Origin: Pseudonocardia oroxyli
Lineage (GTDB): Bacteria; Actinomycetota; Actinomycetes; Mycobacteriales; Pseudonocardiaceae
DNA: 64,000 nt
Assembly (NCBI RefSeq): GCF_900102195.1
Contig: NZ_FNBE01000004.1
Location: 186,001-250,000, forward strand
Reading direction: 5' to 3'
Shown here: piece after piece, positions 10,114 to 20,980 of the stretch
Layout of the letters: each line of letters opens with the position of its first letter
How positions within the stretch are numbered: the stretch's first letter is position 1
Position numbers and translations under genes: made by a program
Notes under the pieces: model-generated
The model's database searches: none
What the model was told of the DNA's origin: nothing
What the model saw: only the letters and a program-made list of their open reading frames with translations

Positions 10114-10174
10114 GCCGAGATGAACCTCAGCCACGTCCGAACCCCGTCCGGACGTGGCTGAGGTTCATCTCGGC
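10114..10174. terminator. 26-base-pair perfect palindrome between convergent gluD and S9 peptidase
   Basis: Arms at 10114-10139 and 10149-10174 are perfectly complementary over 26 bases with a 9-base loop. The arm starts GCCGAGATGAACCTCAGC. The stop codon of the S9 peptidase gene (10165-10167) lies inside the right arm. Position suggests a bidirectional terminator, but the stem is unusually long and not especially GC-rich for that job. Confidence 0.8.
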
Positions 10175-12093
10175 AGGTTCTCCACCTCCACCGGCTCCAC
10201 GTCGGTGGCGAAGCGGAAGACCTGGCTGTAGAAGGAGAGCTCCGCGTCGAGCGCGCGGGTGATGTTCTCCGCCTTGCGGAAGCCGTGCTGCTCGCCCTCG
10301 AACAGCAGGTAGGCGACCGGGACCTTCCGCTCCCGCAGCGCGTTCACGATCGCCTCGGACTGGTTCGGGGGCACGATCGCGTCCTCCGCGCCCTGCAGCA
10401 CGATCAGCGGGGTGTGGAAGTCCGCCACGTGGTGGATCGGGCTGCGCTCCACATAGGTCTCGCGCGCGGCGGGGTACGGGCCGACCAGCCCGTCGAGGTA
10501 GCGGCTCTCGAACTTGTGCGTGTCCGCGGCCAGTGCCTCCAGGTCCGCGACGCCGAAGTGGTCCGCCCCCGCGGAGAACGGGGTGTCGGGCCGGGCCAGC
10601 GCGGCGAGGGTGGTGTACCCGCCCGCGGAGCCGCCGCGGATGGCCAGCCGCTCGCCGTCCACCCGCCCGGTCGCGGCGAGGTAGCGGGCCGCGGCGAGGC
10701 AGTCCGCCACGTCCACGATCCCCCAGGCGCCCTTGAGCTGCTCGCGGTAGGCGCGGCCGAAGCCGGTGGACCCGCCGTAGTTCACGTCGACCACCCCGAA
10801 CCCGCGGCTGGTCCAGTACTGCACGGCGACGGAGAGCACCGGCAGCGCCGCCGCCGTCGGGCCGCCGTGGATCACGACGAGCAGCGGCGGCAGCGCGCCC
10901 TCCGGCCCCTCGTGCCCGGGATTGGCGGGCGGGTAGAAGAGCGCGTGCGACGTGCGGGGCTCCCCCGCGGGGTCCGTCGAGGGGAACGAGACGGCCTCGG
11001 GGACGGAGAGGTAACCGTCGTCGATCCCGAGGTCGCGGGGCGCGTGCAGGGTCTCGACGTCCCCGTCGACGCTCACCACGTGCACACCCGGCTCCTCGGT
11101 CGGGGTGCCCGCCACCACGACGACGCTGCCGATCCCGTACGGCGCCACGGACCCGATGGCCGAGAAGGGCAGGTCGAGCTCCACGTACTCGCCGTTCGGC
11201 TCGCGGACGGCCAGCCCGTCGTAGCCCTTGGACCAGCGCGCGAAGACCACCCGGCCGCCCGGGAGCACCGCGTAGCGGGAGGTGCCGAGCTGCCAGGCGG
11301 GGACGCCGATCTCGGCGTCGAGCACGACGACCGGGGTGATGTCCTGGCCCGGCACCCAGCGGTAGAGGTTCCACCAGCCGGTGCGGTCGGAGAGGAACCA
11401 CAGCGAGCCGTCCGGCTGCCACTGCGGCTCCATGACCGACTCGCCGGGGCCGCCCGCGATGTGGGCCTCGTCGCCGTTCTCCAGGTTGCGGCCCATCAGG
11501 ACGGTGTCGTCCCACGGCATCGACGGGTGGTTCCACTGGATCCAGACCAGGCGGACCCCGTCCGGGGACAGCCTCGGACTCGTCACGAAGTCCGGGCCGG
11601 TGACCAGTACCTCGACCTCGCCGCCCGAGAGCCGGACGATCTCGTTGTGGACGTCGACGGCCTTCGGGCCTTCGTGGCGCTCCCGCACGAGCAGCAGCGA
11701 GTCGCCCGCGACGAAACCGTCCGCGTACCGGTCCGCACGCGGGGTCGCGGGCTCGGGGGTCAGCGGCTCGGGCTCGCCGCCGGGCGCCAGCCGGTACAGG
11801 CGCTGGTCGGCCCAGTTGGCGAACCAGACGACCCCGCCCCGGACCCACCACGCACCGCCGCCGTACTCGTGGACGGCCGTGCGGGCGTCGAAGCCCTCGG
11901 GGAGCAGGTCGGTCGTGGTGCCGTCCGGGTCGCGGCGGACGATCTGCGTGCGCCCGCCCTCGCTCGGCCGGCCCTCGGCCCAGTACACGGCGTCTCCGTC
12001 GGTCCGCGCCCCGGACACCCGCACCGCGGCGGCGACGACCAGCTCGGACGAGATCGGGGTGGGCCAGGAACCGAAGGGCGTCACGGTGGGCAC
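10165..12093 (-). CDS. S9 (prolyl oligopeptidase) family serine peptidase
   Basis: A 642-residue peptidase of the S9C (dipeptidyl/acylaminoacyl peptidase) type, probably cytoplasmic because no signal peptide is seen. The N-terminal ~380 residues form the beta-propeller, with repeats such as SPRLSPDGVRLVWIQWN and QPDGSLWFLSDRTGWWNLY. The C-terminal alpha/beta hydrolase domain carries the HGGPT oxyanion region, the nucleophile motif RGGSAGGYT, the acid in GAEDAIVPPNQ and the histidine in GEQHGFRKAENI. The start is placed at the GTG at 12093 because a TAGCGT box ends 7 bases before it (leaderless); GTG at 12102 would add three residues. It converges on gluD. Confidence 0.92.
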   Translation of the reverse strand: MPTVTPFGSWPTPISSELVVAAAVRVSGARTDGDAVYWAEGRPSEGGRTQIVRRDPDGTTTDLLPEGFDARTAVHEYGGGAWWVRGGVVWFANWADQRLYRLAPGGEPEPLTPEPATPRADRYADGFVAGDSLLLVRERHEGPKAVDVHNEIVRLSGGEVEVLVTGPDFVTSPRLSPDGVRLVWIQWNHPSMPWDDTVLMGRNLENGDEAHIAGGPGESVMEPQWQPDGSLWFLSDRTGWWNLYRWVPGQDITPVVVLDAEIGVPAWQLGTSRYAVLPGGRVVFARWSKGYDGLAVREPNGEYVELDLPFSAIGSVAPYGIGSVVVVAGTPTEEPGVHVVSVDGDVETLHAPRDLGIDDGYLSVPEAVSFPSTDPAGEPRTSHALFYPPANPGHEGPEGALPPLLVVIHGGPTAAALPVLSVAVQYWTSRGFGVVDVNYGGSTGFGRAYREQLKGAWGIVDVADCLAAARYLAATGRVDGERLAIRGGSAGGYTTLAALARPDTPFSAGADHFGVADLEALAADTHKFESRYLDGLVGPYPAARETYVERSPIHHVADFHTPLIVLQGAEDAIVPPNQSEAIVNALRERKVPVAYLLFEGEQHGFRKAENITRALDAELSFYSQVFRFATDVEPVEVENLPR

Positions 12094-12145
12094 GGGGATC
12101 ACGCTAGTCCCTGCGACGGGTGCGGGGGCGCGCCACGCCCGTGGC

Positions 12146-12466
12146 TCACCGACCGCGGGCGGCCTCCCGGAGCAGCGCCGCGGCGTGGCGGAGCCCACCC
12201 GGGCGCAGCACCGGCAGCAGCCCGACGACGCCGCGCAGGCCCGTCCACCACCGCACCTGCCCGTCCGTGCGGAGGATCCCGATCGCGGGCGCGCCGCAGG
12301 CCCCGACGACCGCGGGCAGGTTGGGGTAGATCTCGCCCAGGCGGGGCTCGGCGCACGCGCGCGCCCGGACCGGCACGGTCACGCAGCCGGGCAGCTCGCG
12401 GGCGATCCGGGAGCAGCGCGGACACGCCGAGTCGAACACGACGACGACCTCCCGCACCCGCACCAC
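12146..12466 (-). CDS. small thioredoxin-like protein with DxxCxxC motif
   Basis: A 106-residue protein whose N-terminus reads VVVVFDSACPRCSRIARELP. This fits the thiol-disulfide/DCC pattern D-x2-C-x2-C, with cysteines near residues 15 and 18. A second conserved-looking segment, CGAPAIGILRTDGQVRWWTG, resembles the cis-proline side and the following strand-turn of thioredoxin-fold or DUF393 proteins. No signal peptide is seen. It lies alone between the S9 peptidase and a divergent small gene. A redox role is inferred from the motif only; substrate is unknown. Confidence 0.65.
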   Translation of the reverse strand: MVRVREVVVVFDSACPRCSRIARELPGCVTVPVRARACAEPRLGEIYPNLPAVVGACGAPAIGILRTDGQVRWWTGLRGVVGLLPVLRPGGLRHAAALLREAARGR

Positions 12467-12522
12467 CGCGCCAGTCTCGCCGACGCCGGTAGCGTGGGGT
12501 CAGCCGAGTCGAGGAGTCGCCG

Positions 12523-12834
12523 ATGAGCACCCCCGAGCACAGACCCGCCGCCGAGCCCGCCGAGCCCGTCGACGCCGAGATCGTCGAGGCCGAGCCCGTG
12601 ACTGCCGAGCCCTGGGCGCCGCCGTCCGTCGCCACGGACTACACCGACCAGGGCGTCCCGACGCTGGACTACGTGCGGGACAAGATCGAGGGCCGCTCCG
12701 CGACGGCGATGGGCTGGGAGGAGCTGCGCACCGCCGAGGTCGAGGAGGCGGAGCAGAAGTTCGCGGAGCGCGAGCAGAAGGGCAAGGACAAGCTCGCCGA
12801 GATCCGCAGGCAGATGGGCCTCGAGACCTCGTGA
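12523..12834 (+). CDS. small acidic protein with a PspA-like segment
   Basis: A 103-residue protein of unknown function. Residues 1-40 are acidic, proline/alanine rich and probably disordered. Residues 47-68 (TLDYVRDKIEGR onward) align without gaps with residues 185-206 of the PspA protein encoded at 41257-42069; after the shared proline both have VRDKIE, an arginine two positions later, alternating alanines, then a glycine and EL. The C-terminal 35 residues are a charged helix (VEEAEQKFAEREQKGKDKL). The ATG has GAGGAG 7 bases upstream. The last bases fall inside a 40-base palindrome. Function is unknown; interaction with PspA or the same partner is a guess. Confidence 0.75.
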   Translation: MSTPEHRPAAEPAEPVDAEIVEAEPVTAEPWAPPSVATDYTDQGVPTLDYVRDKIEGRSATAMGWEELRTAEVEEAEQKFAEREQKGKDKLAEIRRQMGLETS

Positions 12835-12870
12835 GCGGCGACAGTCGCCATGGCGACTGTCGCCGCTCAC
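12831..12870. repeat. 40-base palindrome, GTGAG...CTCAC family, copy 2
   Basis: A perfect palindrome made of GTGAGCGGCGACAGTCGCC, AT and the complementary arm. It spans the convergent gap between the small acidic protein, whose stop it contains, and sdhB1, whose stop is 5 bases away. It could act as a bidirectional terminator. Confidence 0.88.
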
Positions 12871-12874
12871 GGGG

Positions 12875-13621
12875 TCAGCGGCGGAAGAGCTTGTTCCCCA
12901 GCCAGACGATCGGGTCGTACTTGCGGTCCACCACGCGCTCCTTCATCGGGATCAGCGCGTTGTCGGTGATCTTGATGTGCTCGGGGCAGACCTCGGTGCA
13001 GCACTTCGTGATGTTGCAGTAGCCCAGGCCGTGGTCGTCCTGCGCCATGTCCTTGCGGTCCGCCGCGTCGAGCGGGTGCATGTCCAGCTCGGCGATCCGC
13101 ATCAGGTAGCGCGGGCCGGAGAACGCCTCCTTGTTCTCCTCGTGGTCCCGCACCGCGTGGCAGGTGTTCTGGCACAGGTAGCACTCGATGCACTTGCGGA
13201 ACTCCTGGCTCCGCTCCACGTCCACCTGCTGCATCCGGTACTCCCCGGGCGCCACGCCCTCCGGGGGCGCGAACGCCGGGACCTCGCGGGCCTTGACGTA
13301 GTTGAACTCGACGTCCGTGACCAGGTCCCGGATCACCGGGAAGGTCCGCAGCGGGGTCACCGTGACGACCTCGTCGTCGGCGAACGTGCTCATCCGCGTC
13401 ATGCACGCCAGCCGCGGCTTGCCGTTGATCTCCACCGAGCAGGACCCGCACTTGCCTGCCTTGCAGTTCCAGCGGCAGGCCAGGTCGTTGGCCTCGGTCT
13501 GCTGCAGGCGGTGGATGATGTCGAGGACGACCTCGCCCTCGTTGACCTCGACGGGGTAGTCCTCGAGCTTCCCGCCGCCCTGGTCGCCGCGCCACACGCG
13601 GAAGTGGTGCCAGTGGCTCAT
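12875..13621 (-). CDS. sdhB: succinate dehydrogenase/fumarate reductase iron-sulfur subunit (Sdh1 type)
   Basis: The 248-residue electron-transfer subunit of the first succinate:menaquinone oxidoreductase. Ligands for all three clusters are visible: [2Fe-2S] in CRWNCKAGKCGSC near residues 48-60, [4Fe-4S] in CIECYLCQNTC near 145, and [3Fe-4S] in CNITKCCTEVCPE near 205. Sequence style matches the mycobacterial Rv0247c class. The ATG overlaps the sdhA stop by four bases, so it is the last gene of sdhC-sdhA-sdhB on the minus strand. Confidence 0.95.
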   Translation of the reverse strand: MSHWHHFRVWRGDQGGGKLEDYPVEVNEGEVVLDIIHRLQQTEANDLACRWNCKAGKCGSCSVEINGKPRLACMTRMSTFADDEVVTVTPLRTFPVIRDLVTDVEFNYVKAREVPAFAPPEGVAPGEYRMQQVDVERSQEFRKCIECYLCQNTCHAVRDHEENKEAFSGPRYLMRIAELDMHPLDAADRKDMAQDDHGLGYCNITKCCTEVCPEHIKITDNALIPMKERVVDRKYDPIVWLGNKLFRR

Positions 13622-15504
13622 GCGCGGTGCCCCCCGAGCTCCTCGCCGGTGTAGTACTTCTTCAGCTCGTCGAGCTCGAAGAGGTCGAACAGCTCGGGCC
13701 GCATCGGTATCTGCTCCTTGCGGGTCAGCTCCACGTTGTCCTCGCCGAGGGCGCTGCACACCAGCAGGATGTGCCGCCAGTCGGAGTCCATCACCGGGAA
13801 GTCGTCCCGGGTGTGCCCGCCGCGGCTCTCCTGCCGCTCCAGAGCCGCCTTCGCCACGCAGAGCGAGACGAGCAGCATGTTGCGCAGGTCGAGCGCGAGG
13901 TGCCAGCCGGGGTTGAACTCCCGGTGCCCCTCGACGACGACGGTGCGGGTCCGGGTGGCGATGTCCTCCAGCTTCTTGAGGGCCATCTCCATCTCGTCTT
14001 CCTTGCGGATGATCCCGACGAGCTCGTGCATGCACTTCTGCAGCTCCAGCTGCACGACGAACGGGTTCTCGCCCTGCTCCGCGGCCGTGGTGAACGGCAG
14101 CAGCGCCCGCTCCACGGCGGCGTCCACGTCCTCCCGGGCGACGGCCGGTCGGGCGCCCTCGGAGAACTGCGCCGCGTACAGCCCGGTCCGCCGCCCGAAC
14201 ACCAGCAGGTCGGAGAGGCTGTTGCCGCCCAGTCGGTTCGACCCGTGCATCCCGCCCGAGCACTCCCCCGCGGCGAACAGGCCCGGCACCGAGCTCATGC
14301 CGGTGTCCGGGTCGACCTCGATCCCGCCCATGACGTAGTGGCAGGTGGGGCCGACCTCCATCGGCTCCTTGGTGATGTCGACGTCCGCCAGCTCCTTGAA
14401 CTGGTGGTGCATCGACGGCAGCCGCTTGAGGATCTCCTCGGGCTTGAGCCGCGAGGCGATGTCCAGGAACACCCCGCCGTGCGGGGACCCACGCCCGGCC
14501 TTGACCTCGGAGTTGATCGCCCGCGCCACCTCGTCCCTGGGCAGCAGCTCCGGCGGGCGCCGGTTGTTGTCCGGGTCGGTGTACCAGCGGTCGCCCTCCT
14601 CCTCGGTGGTGGCGTACTGCTCCTTGAACACGTCCGGGATGTAGTCGAACATGAACCGCTTGCCCTCGGAGTTGCGCAGCACGCCCCCGTCGCCGCGGAC
14701 CGACTCGGTGACGAGGATGCCCTTCACCGACGGCGGCCAGACCATCCCCGTGGGGTGGAACTGCAGGAACTCCATGTTGATCAGGGTGGCGCCCGCGCGC
14801 AGGGCCAGGGCGTGCCCGTCCCCGGTGTACTCCCAGGAGTTCGAGGTGACCTGGTAGCTCTTGCCGACCCCTCCCGTCGCCAGCACGATCGCCGGCGCGT
14901 CGAAGCGCACGAACCGGCCGTCGTTGCGGAAGTAGCCGAAGCAGCCCGCGATCCGCCCGTCCGTCTTGAGCAGCTCGGTGATCGTGCACTCGTGGTAGAC
15001 CCGCAGGTGGGACTGGTAGTCCCCGGTGACCTTGTGATCGTCCTGCTGCAGCGACACGATCTTCTGCTGCAGGGTGCGGATCAGCTCCAGCCCGGTCCGG
15101 TCGCCGACGTGCGCCAGCCGCGGGTAGGTGTGCCCGCCGAAGTTCCGCTGGCTGATCTTGCCGTCCTTGGTGCGGTCGAACAGCGCGCCGTAGGTCTCCA
15201 GCTCCCAGACGCGGTCCGGGGCCTCCTTGGCGTGCAGCTCGGCCATGCGCCAGTTGTTGAGGAACTTCCCGCCGCGCATGGTGTCCCGGTAGTGGACCAT
15301 CCAGTTGTCGTTCGGGTTGACGTTGCCCATCGACGCCGCGCAGCCGCCCTCGGCCATCACCGTGTGCGCCTTGCCGAACAGCGACTTCGAGATGATCGCG
15401 ACCCGCTTGCCCTGCAGCCGGGCCTCGATCGCGGCCCGCAGGCCCGCTCCCCCGGCCCCGATGACGACGACGTCGTACTCGTGCGTCTCGACGTTCCTGT
15501 CCAT
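13618..15504 (-). CDS. sdhA: succinate dehydrogenase/fumarate reductase flavoprotein subunit (Sdh1 type)
   Basis: A 628-residue FAD subunit that oxidises succinate to fumarate. The dinucleotide fold VVVIGAGGAGLRAAIEA is at about residues 11-27. The covalent flavin histidine is in FGKAHTVMAEGG near residue 47. Active-site regions include RLAHVGDRTGLE, the segment QFHPTG, and GGIEVDPDTG with FAAGECSGGMHG. The late motif ESRGGHTRDDFP carries the conserved arginine near the substrate. The ATG at 15504 is preferred; a GTG at 15513 overlapping the sdhC stop is also possible. It resembles Rv0248c. Confidence 0.95.
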   Translation of the reverse strand: MDRNVETHEYDVVVIGAGGAGLRAAIEARLQGKRVAIISKSLFGKAHTVMAEGGCAASMGNVNPNDNWMVHYRDTMRGGKFLNNWRMAELHAKEAPDRVWELETYGALFDRTKDGKISQRNFGGHTYPRLAHVGDRTGLELIRTLQQKIVSLQQDDHKVTGDYQSHLRVYHECTITELLKTDGRIAGCFGYFRNDGRFVRFDAPAIVLATGGVGKSYQVTSNSWEYTGDGHALALRAGATLINMEFLQFHPTGMVWPPSVKGILVTESVRGDGGVLRNSEGKRFMFDYIPDVFKEQYATTEEEGDRWYTDPDNNRRPPELLPRDEVARAINSEVKAGRGSPHGGVFLDIASRLKPEEILKRLPSMHHQFKELADVDITKEPMEVGPTCHYVMGGIEVDPDTGMSSVPGLFAAGECSGGMHGSNRLGGNSLSDLLVFGRRTGLYAAQFSEGARPAVAREDVDAAVERALLPFTTAAEQGENPFVVQLELQKCMHELVGIIRKEDEMEMALKKLEDIATRTRTVVVEGHREFNPGWHLALDLRNMLLVSLCVAKAALERQESRGGHTRDDFPVMDSDWRHILLVCSALGEDNVELTRKEQIPMRPELFDLFELDELKKYYTGEELGGHRA

Positions 15505-15509
15505 TCCGG

Positions 15510-16310
15510 TCACCCCACGATCCGCAGGTCGGAGAACCAGCCGGCCGAGACGCACATGACGTAGGCGTCCGTGATCGCCAGGCTCGCGAGCGTCGCCCAG
15601 GCCAGCTGCATGTGCTTGGCGTTCAGCCTGCTGACCCCGACCCAGGCCTTGTAGCGGACCGGGTGCTTGGAGAAGTGGTTCAGCCTGCCGCCGATGATCG
15701 ACCGGCAGGAGTGGCACGAGGCGGTGTAGAGCCACAGCAGCACGACGTTCGCGACCAGGATGATGTTGCCCAGACCCAGGCCGAACGACCCGTCGTCCTT
15801 GATGAACGCCTTGACCGCGTCGTAGGTGTTGAGCAGCGAGATCAGCGCCGCGATGTAGAAGAAGTAGCGGTGCAGGTTCTGCAGGATCAGCGGGAAGCGG
15901 GTCTCGCCGGTGTACTTGCCGTGCGGCTCGGCCACCGCGCACGCGGGCGGGCTGCCCCAGAAGGCCCGGTAGTAGGCCTTGCGGTAGTAGTAGCAGGTCA
16001 GCCGGAACAGCAGCAGGAACGGCAGCGAGATCGCCGCGTAGGGCAGCCACCAGACGTCCGGCAGGAACCGGCCGAAGTGCGCCGCCTGCTCCACGCAGCC
16101 GTTCGAGACGCACGGTGAGTAGAACGGCGTCAGGTAGTTGTATTCGGGTACGAAGTACCAGTTCTGCATGAACGCGCGGACGGTCGCGTAGACGACCCAG
16201 GCGCCCAGTCCCGCCACGTTCAGCAGCGGTGGGAGCCACCAGCGGTCCGTGCGGAGCGTCCGTGCCGCGATCTGTGCGCGGCCGGCCGCCATGTCAGTGG
16301 TGGATGACAC
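15510..16310 (-). CDS. sdhC: succinate dehydrogenase membrane anchor (Sdh1 type)
   Basis: A 266-residue membrane protein at the head of the first sdh operon. About five hydrophobic segments are visible: residues 27-45, 90-108, 152-168, 185-205 and 240-258. It is a fused, larger anchor of the kind found as Rv0249c in mycobacteria, not a classical SdhC/SdhD pair. Histidines in NLHRYFFYIAAL and ASCHSCRS could serve haem or quinone binding, but this cannot be settled from sequence. Starts at GTG 16310. Upstream, 16311-16498 is non-coding and presumably holds the promoter. Confidence 0.85.
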   Translation of the reverse strand: MSSTTDMAAGRAQIAARTLRTDRWWLPPLLNVAGLGAWVVYATVRAFMQNWYFVPEYNYLTPFYSPCVSNGCVEQAAHFGRFLPDVWWLPYAAISLPFLLLFRLTCYYYRKAYYRAFWGSPPACAVAEPHGKYTGETRFPLILQNLHRYFFYIAALISLLNTYDAVKAFIKDDGSFGLGLGNIILVANVVLLWLYTASCHSCRSIIGGRLNHFSKHPVRYKAWVGVSRLNAKHMQLAWATLASLAITDAYVMCVSAGWFSDLRIVG

Positions 16311-16498
16311 GTCGTCCCTCGTTCGGCGTCGTTGCCTGTCGTGCGGATCACACGGAGGGTACGACGCAGATCACAGCGCGAGGGTGTCGGGTCGGGAACA
16401 TTCGCGGACACGAGACGGAGGTCACACTCCGTGCGCGGGTACTCACGCAACACGACGAGCCCGGCCCCTACCAGGGGGGTTCCGGGCTCCGCCGACCT

Positions 16499-16538
16499 GT
16501 GAGTGGCGATAGTCGCCGGAGCGACTATCGCCACTCAC
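16499..16538. repeat. 40-base palindrome, GTGAG...CTCAC family, copy 3
   Basis: Arms of 19 bases with one inner mismatch are separated by GG; the left arm is GTGAGTGGCGATAGTCGCC. It lies between the two sdh operons, 3 bases from the stop of sdhB2 and 188 bases upstream of sdhC1. It may terminate the second operon before the first one's promoter. Confidence 0.88.
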
Positions 16539-16541
16539 GGG

Positions 16542-17290
16542 TCACTTCTTGCGGCCGCCGACGGTGGCCTTGAGGTAGTCGTGGTTGAGCTGGGAGATCA
16601 CGTCGAGCGGGATCTCCTTCGGGCAGGCCGTGGCGCACGCGCCGGTGTTGGTGCAGCCGCCGAAGCCGGCGTCGTCGTGCGTCTCGACCATGTTCACCAC
16701 GCGCTCCCAGCGCTCCGGCTGACCCTGCGGCATCTCGCCGAGGTGGGTCAGCTTGGCGCCGAGGAACAGCGACGCGGAGCCGTTGGGGCAGGCCGCCACG
16801 CACGCACCGCAGCCGATGCAGGCCGCCGCGGAGAACGACCGCTCCGCCGCCGCCTTGGGCACCGGGGTGGAGTGCGCCTCGGGGGCCGAGCCGGTGTTCG
16901 CCGAGATGTAGCCGCCGGCCTGGATGATCTTGTCGAACGCGCCGCGGTCGACGACCAGGTCCTTGATCACCGGGAACGCGCCCGCCCGGAAGGGCTCGAC
17001 GGTGATCGTGTCGCCGTCGTTGAACTTCCGCATGTGCAGCTGGCAGGTCGTGGTGGACCGCTCGGGGCCGTGCGGCTGCCCGTCGATCACCATCGAGCAC
17101 ATGCCGCAGATGCCCTCACGGCAGTCGTGGTCGAACGCCACGGGCTCCTCGCCCGAGAGGATCAGCTTCTCGTTCAGCACGTCGATGAGCTCGAGGAACG
17201 ACATGTCCTCCGACGCGTCCTCGACGGTGTAGTCGACCATGCGGCCCTTGTCGACCGGGTCCTTCTGGCGCCAGACGCGCAGGTTGACCT

Positions 17291-17294
<4 letters not shown>
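16542..17294 (-). CDS. sdhB: succinate dehydrogenase/fumarate reductase iron-sulfur subunit (Bacillus/Corynebacterium type)
   Basis: The 250-residue iron-sulfur subunit of the second complex. The [2Fe-2S] site is [16 protein letters not shown] near residues 57-72. The [4Fe-4S] motif is [12 protein letters not shown] near 159. The third cluster motif is [15 protein letters not shown] near 213. The first cluster region differs clearly from SdhB1 (CREGICGMC against CKAGKCGSC), so this is not a recent duplication. It starts at GTG, overlapping the sdhA2 stop by four bases, and ends just before the 40-base palindrome. Confidence 0.95.
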
Positions 17295-19234
<1,940 letters not shown>

Positions 19235-19235
19235 G

Positions 19236-20006
19236 TCAGATCCATCCGAACGTGGCGGAGATCGGGACGATCAGGAACCCCACGATCAGCACGGTGCTGA
19301 ACACCGTGGCGATCGCCTTGAGCGTCTTCTCGCGGCGGTTGCTGTTCCAGCCCAGGGTCTGGATCGCGCTCCACAGACCATGGCGCAGGTGGAACCAGAT
19401 CGCGAGCAGCGCGATCACGTAGAAGAGGGTGACGTACCAGCGGTCCGGCGCGAAGCCGGCCGTGATGTTCTCGTAGGGCTTGAGGTGCGCACCGACCGGG
19501 TTCGCGACGCCGACCGTGAGGTCGAGGATGTGGTAGATCACGAACAGCAGGACGATGACGCCGCCCCAGCGCATCGTGCGCGTGGTGTAGCTGCCCTTGA
19601 CCTTGTTGCCCGCCGCGTACTTGACCGGCCGGGCCCGCTTGGCCCGCAGGGCCAGCAGGGTCGCCGCCCAGATGTGCCCGATCACCGAGGCCAGCAGGGC
19701 GATGCGCACCACCCAGACGAAGCCCTCCCAGCCGAGCACGGGCTCGAGCAGGGTCCGGAGCCACTCCGCGTAGCCGTTGATCGCCGTGGGCCCCCAGAAG
19801 ATCTGGAGGTTGCCGATCATGTGCACCACGAGGTAGGCCACGAGCACGAAACCGCTCAGGGCCATCACGAACTTGAGAAGGACCGCCGGGATCAACGGCC
19901 GCTTGGGCCGTGCCGGGGTCGCGGAGGCTTTCGCCGAGCCTCCCGTAGACACCTGTGTCGCCACGGCGCCCAGTGCACTACTCAGGGGGGATGCCGTCCA
20001 ATGCAT
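19236..20006 (-). CDS. sdhC: succinate dehydrogenase cytochrome b subunit (b558 type)
   Basis: A 256-residue dihaem-type membrane anchor and first gene of the second sdh operon. After a ~38-residue cytoplasmic leader there are five hydrophobic segments. Candidate haem histidines are spaced as in the Bacillus class: [12 protein letters not shown] near residue 62, [10 protein letters not shown] near 110, [11 protein letters not shown] near 157 and HLRHGLWS near 206. This kind normally passes electrons to menaquinone. The ATG at 20006 is only 36 bases from the divergent LysR start. Confidence 0.92.
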   Translation of the reverse strand: MHWTASPLSSALGAVATQVSTGGSAKASATPARPKRPLIPAVLLKFVMALSGFVLVAYLVVHMIGNLQIFWGPTAINGYAEWLRTLLEPVLGWEGFVWVVRIALLASVIGHIWAATLLALRAKRARPVKYAAGNKVKGSYTTRTMRWGGVIVLLFVIYHILDLTVGVANPVGAHLKPYENITAGFAPDRWYVTLFYVIALLAIWFHLRHGLWSAIQTLGWNSNRREKTLKAIATVFSTVLIVGFLIVPISATFGWI

Positions 20007-20041
20007 GAGGGCGCCATGATCTATGCACGTAAGCTATACGC
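20007..20041. promoter_or_regulatory. compact divergent promoter between sdhC2 and LysR regulator
   Basis: Only 35 bases separate the two starts. On the plus strand TAAGCT (20030-20035) lies six bases before the LysR GTG, suggesting a leaderless transcript. The AT-rich core CTATGCACGTAAGCTATA holds an imperfect dyad of about the size of a LysR T-N11-A site. A regulator bound here would control both directions. Confidence 0.5.
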
Positions 20042-20980
20042 GTGACACTTCAGCAGCTCGCGTACTTCGTCGCGGTCGCCGACGTGCGCAGCTTCACTCG
20101 GGCGGCCGACGTGGTGGGTGTTGCGCAGCCCACACTGTCTCGCCAGCTCAGGGCGTTGGAAGACGATCTCGGGGCGCCGTTGGTCAACCGCGGGAAGATC
20201 GTCTCGCTGACGCCCGCGGGCGAGGCCGTCCTCCCCCTGGCCCGCCGGATGCTCGCCGACATGGACACCGCCCGCACGGCGGTCGCCGAGCTCGCGGGCC
20301 TGCGGACGGGTCGCGTGCGGGTCGGCGCCACCCCGTCGATGTGCATCGGGCTGCTCGCGGACGTGCTCCGGCTCTTCCACGAACGACACCCCGAGATCCA
20401 CCTCGAGCTCGCCGAGAACGGCTCGCAGTCCCTCGTCCGCGACCTCGCCCGCGGCGCCCTGGACGTGGCGCTGGTGATCGTGCCGCCGTCCGGCGTCGAC
20501 CCCGCGCTGCACACCCTGCCGCTGCTGCGGGAGCGGCTGTCGGTGGCCTCGCCGCGGTCGGGGCGGCCGCCGTCCTCCCGGGGGTCGATGACGGTCACCG
20601 AGCTGTCCCGGCGCTCGCTGGTGATGGTCCGGCAGGGCTACGACCTGCGAGAGGTGACGCTGGAGGCCTACCGGGAGGCCGGCGTCACACCGAAGTTCGC
20701 CGTGGAGGGCGGCGAGATGGACGCGGTGTTGCGCCTGGTCGAGGCGGGGACCGGCGTGGCCGTGGTGCCGGACCTGGTGTTCGCGGGGCGCCCCCGGCTG
20801 CGCCGCACGGTGCTCACCCCGCCGCTCTACCGCACCGTCGCCCTCGCCCGCCGCACGCACATCGCCCCCACCCACGCCGCCCAGGCCTTCATCGACGTGC
20901 TGCTGAACTTCGTCAGCACCGTCGACGCGACCGGCGGCCTCTCCGCGGACGTCCAGGTCCTGCATCGCCCCGAGCAGTGA
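20042..20980 (+). CDS. LysR-family transcriptional regulator
   Basis: A 312-residue LysR regulator. The N-terminal winged helix (LQQLAYFVAVADVRSFTRAA, then VAQPTLSRQLRALE) covers residues 1-60. The effector domain has typical landmarks GRVRVGATPS near 92 and GTGVAVVPDLVFAG near 235. LysR genes commonly regulate the gene they diverge from, so the sdhC2-sdhA2-sdhB2 operon is the likely target, possibly with a C4-dicarboxylate effector. Target and effector are inferences from position. The GTG at 20042 is supported by a TAAGCT box six bases upstream. Confidence 0.92.
   Translation: MTLQQLAYFVAVADVRSFTRAADVVGVAQPTLSRQLRALEDDLGAPLVNRGKIVSLTPAGEAVLPLARRMLADMDTARTAVAELAGLRTGRVRVGATPSMCIGLLADVLRLFHERHPEIHLELAENGSQSLVRDLARGALDVALVIVPPSGVDPALHTLPLLRERLSVASPRSGRPPSSRGSMTVTELSRRSLVMVRQGYDLREVTLEAYREAGVTPKFAVEGGEMDAVLRLVEAGTGVAVVPDLVFAGRPRLRRTVLTPPLYRTVALARRTHIAPTHAAQAFIDVLLNFVSTVDATGGLSADVQVLHRPEQ

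Noticed and set aside
13627..15564. 645-codon plus-strand frame opposite sdhA1
   Set aside because: Shadow of a well-conserved flavoprotein gene; no recognisable features.
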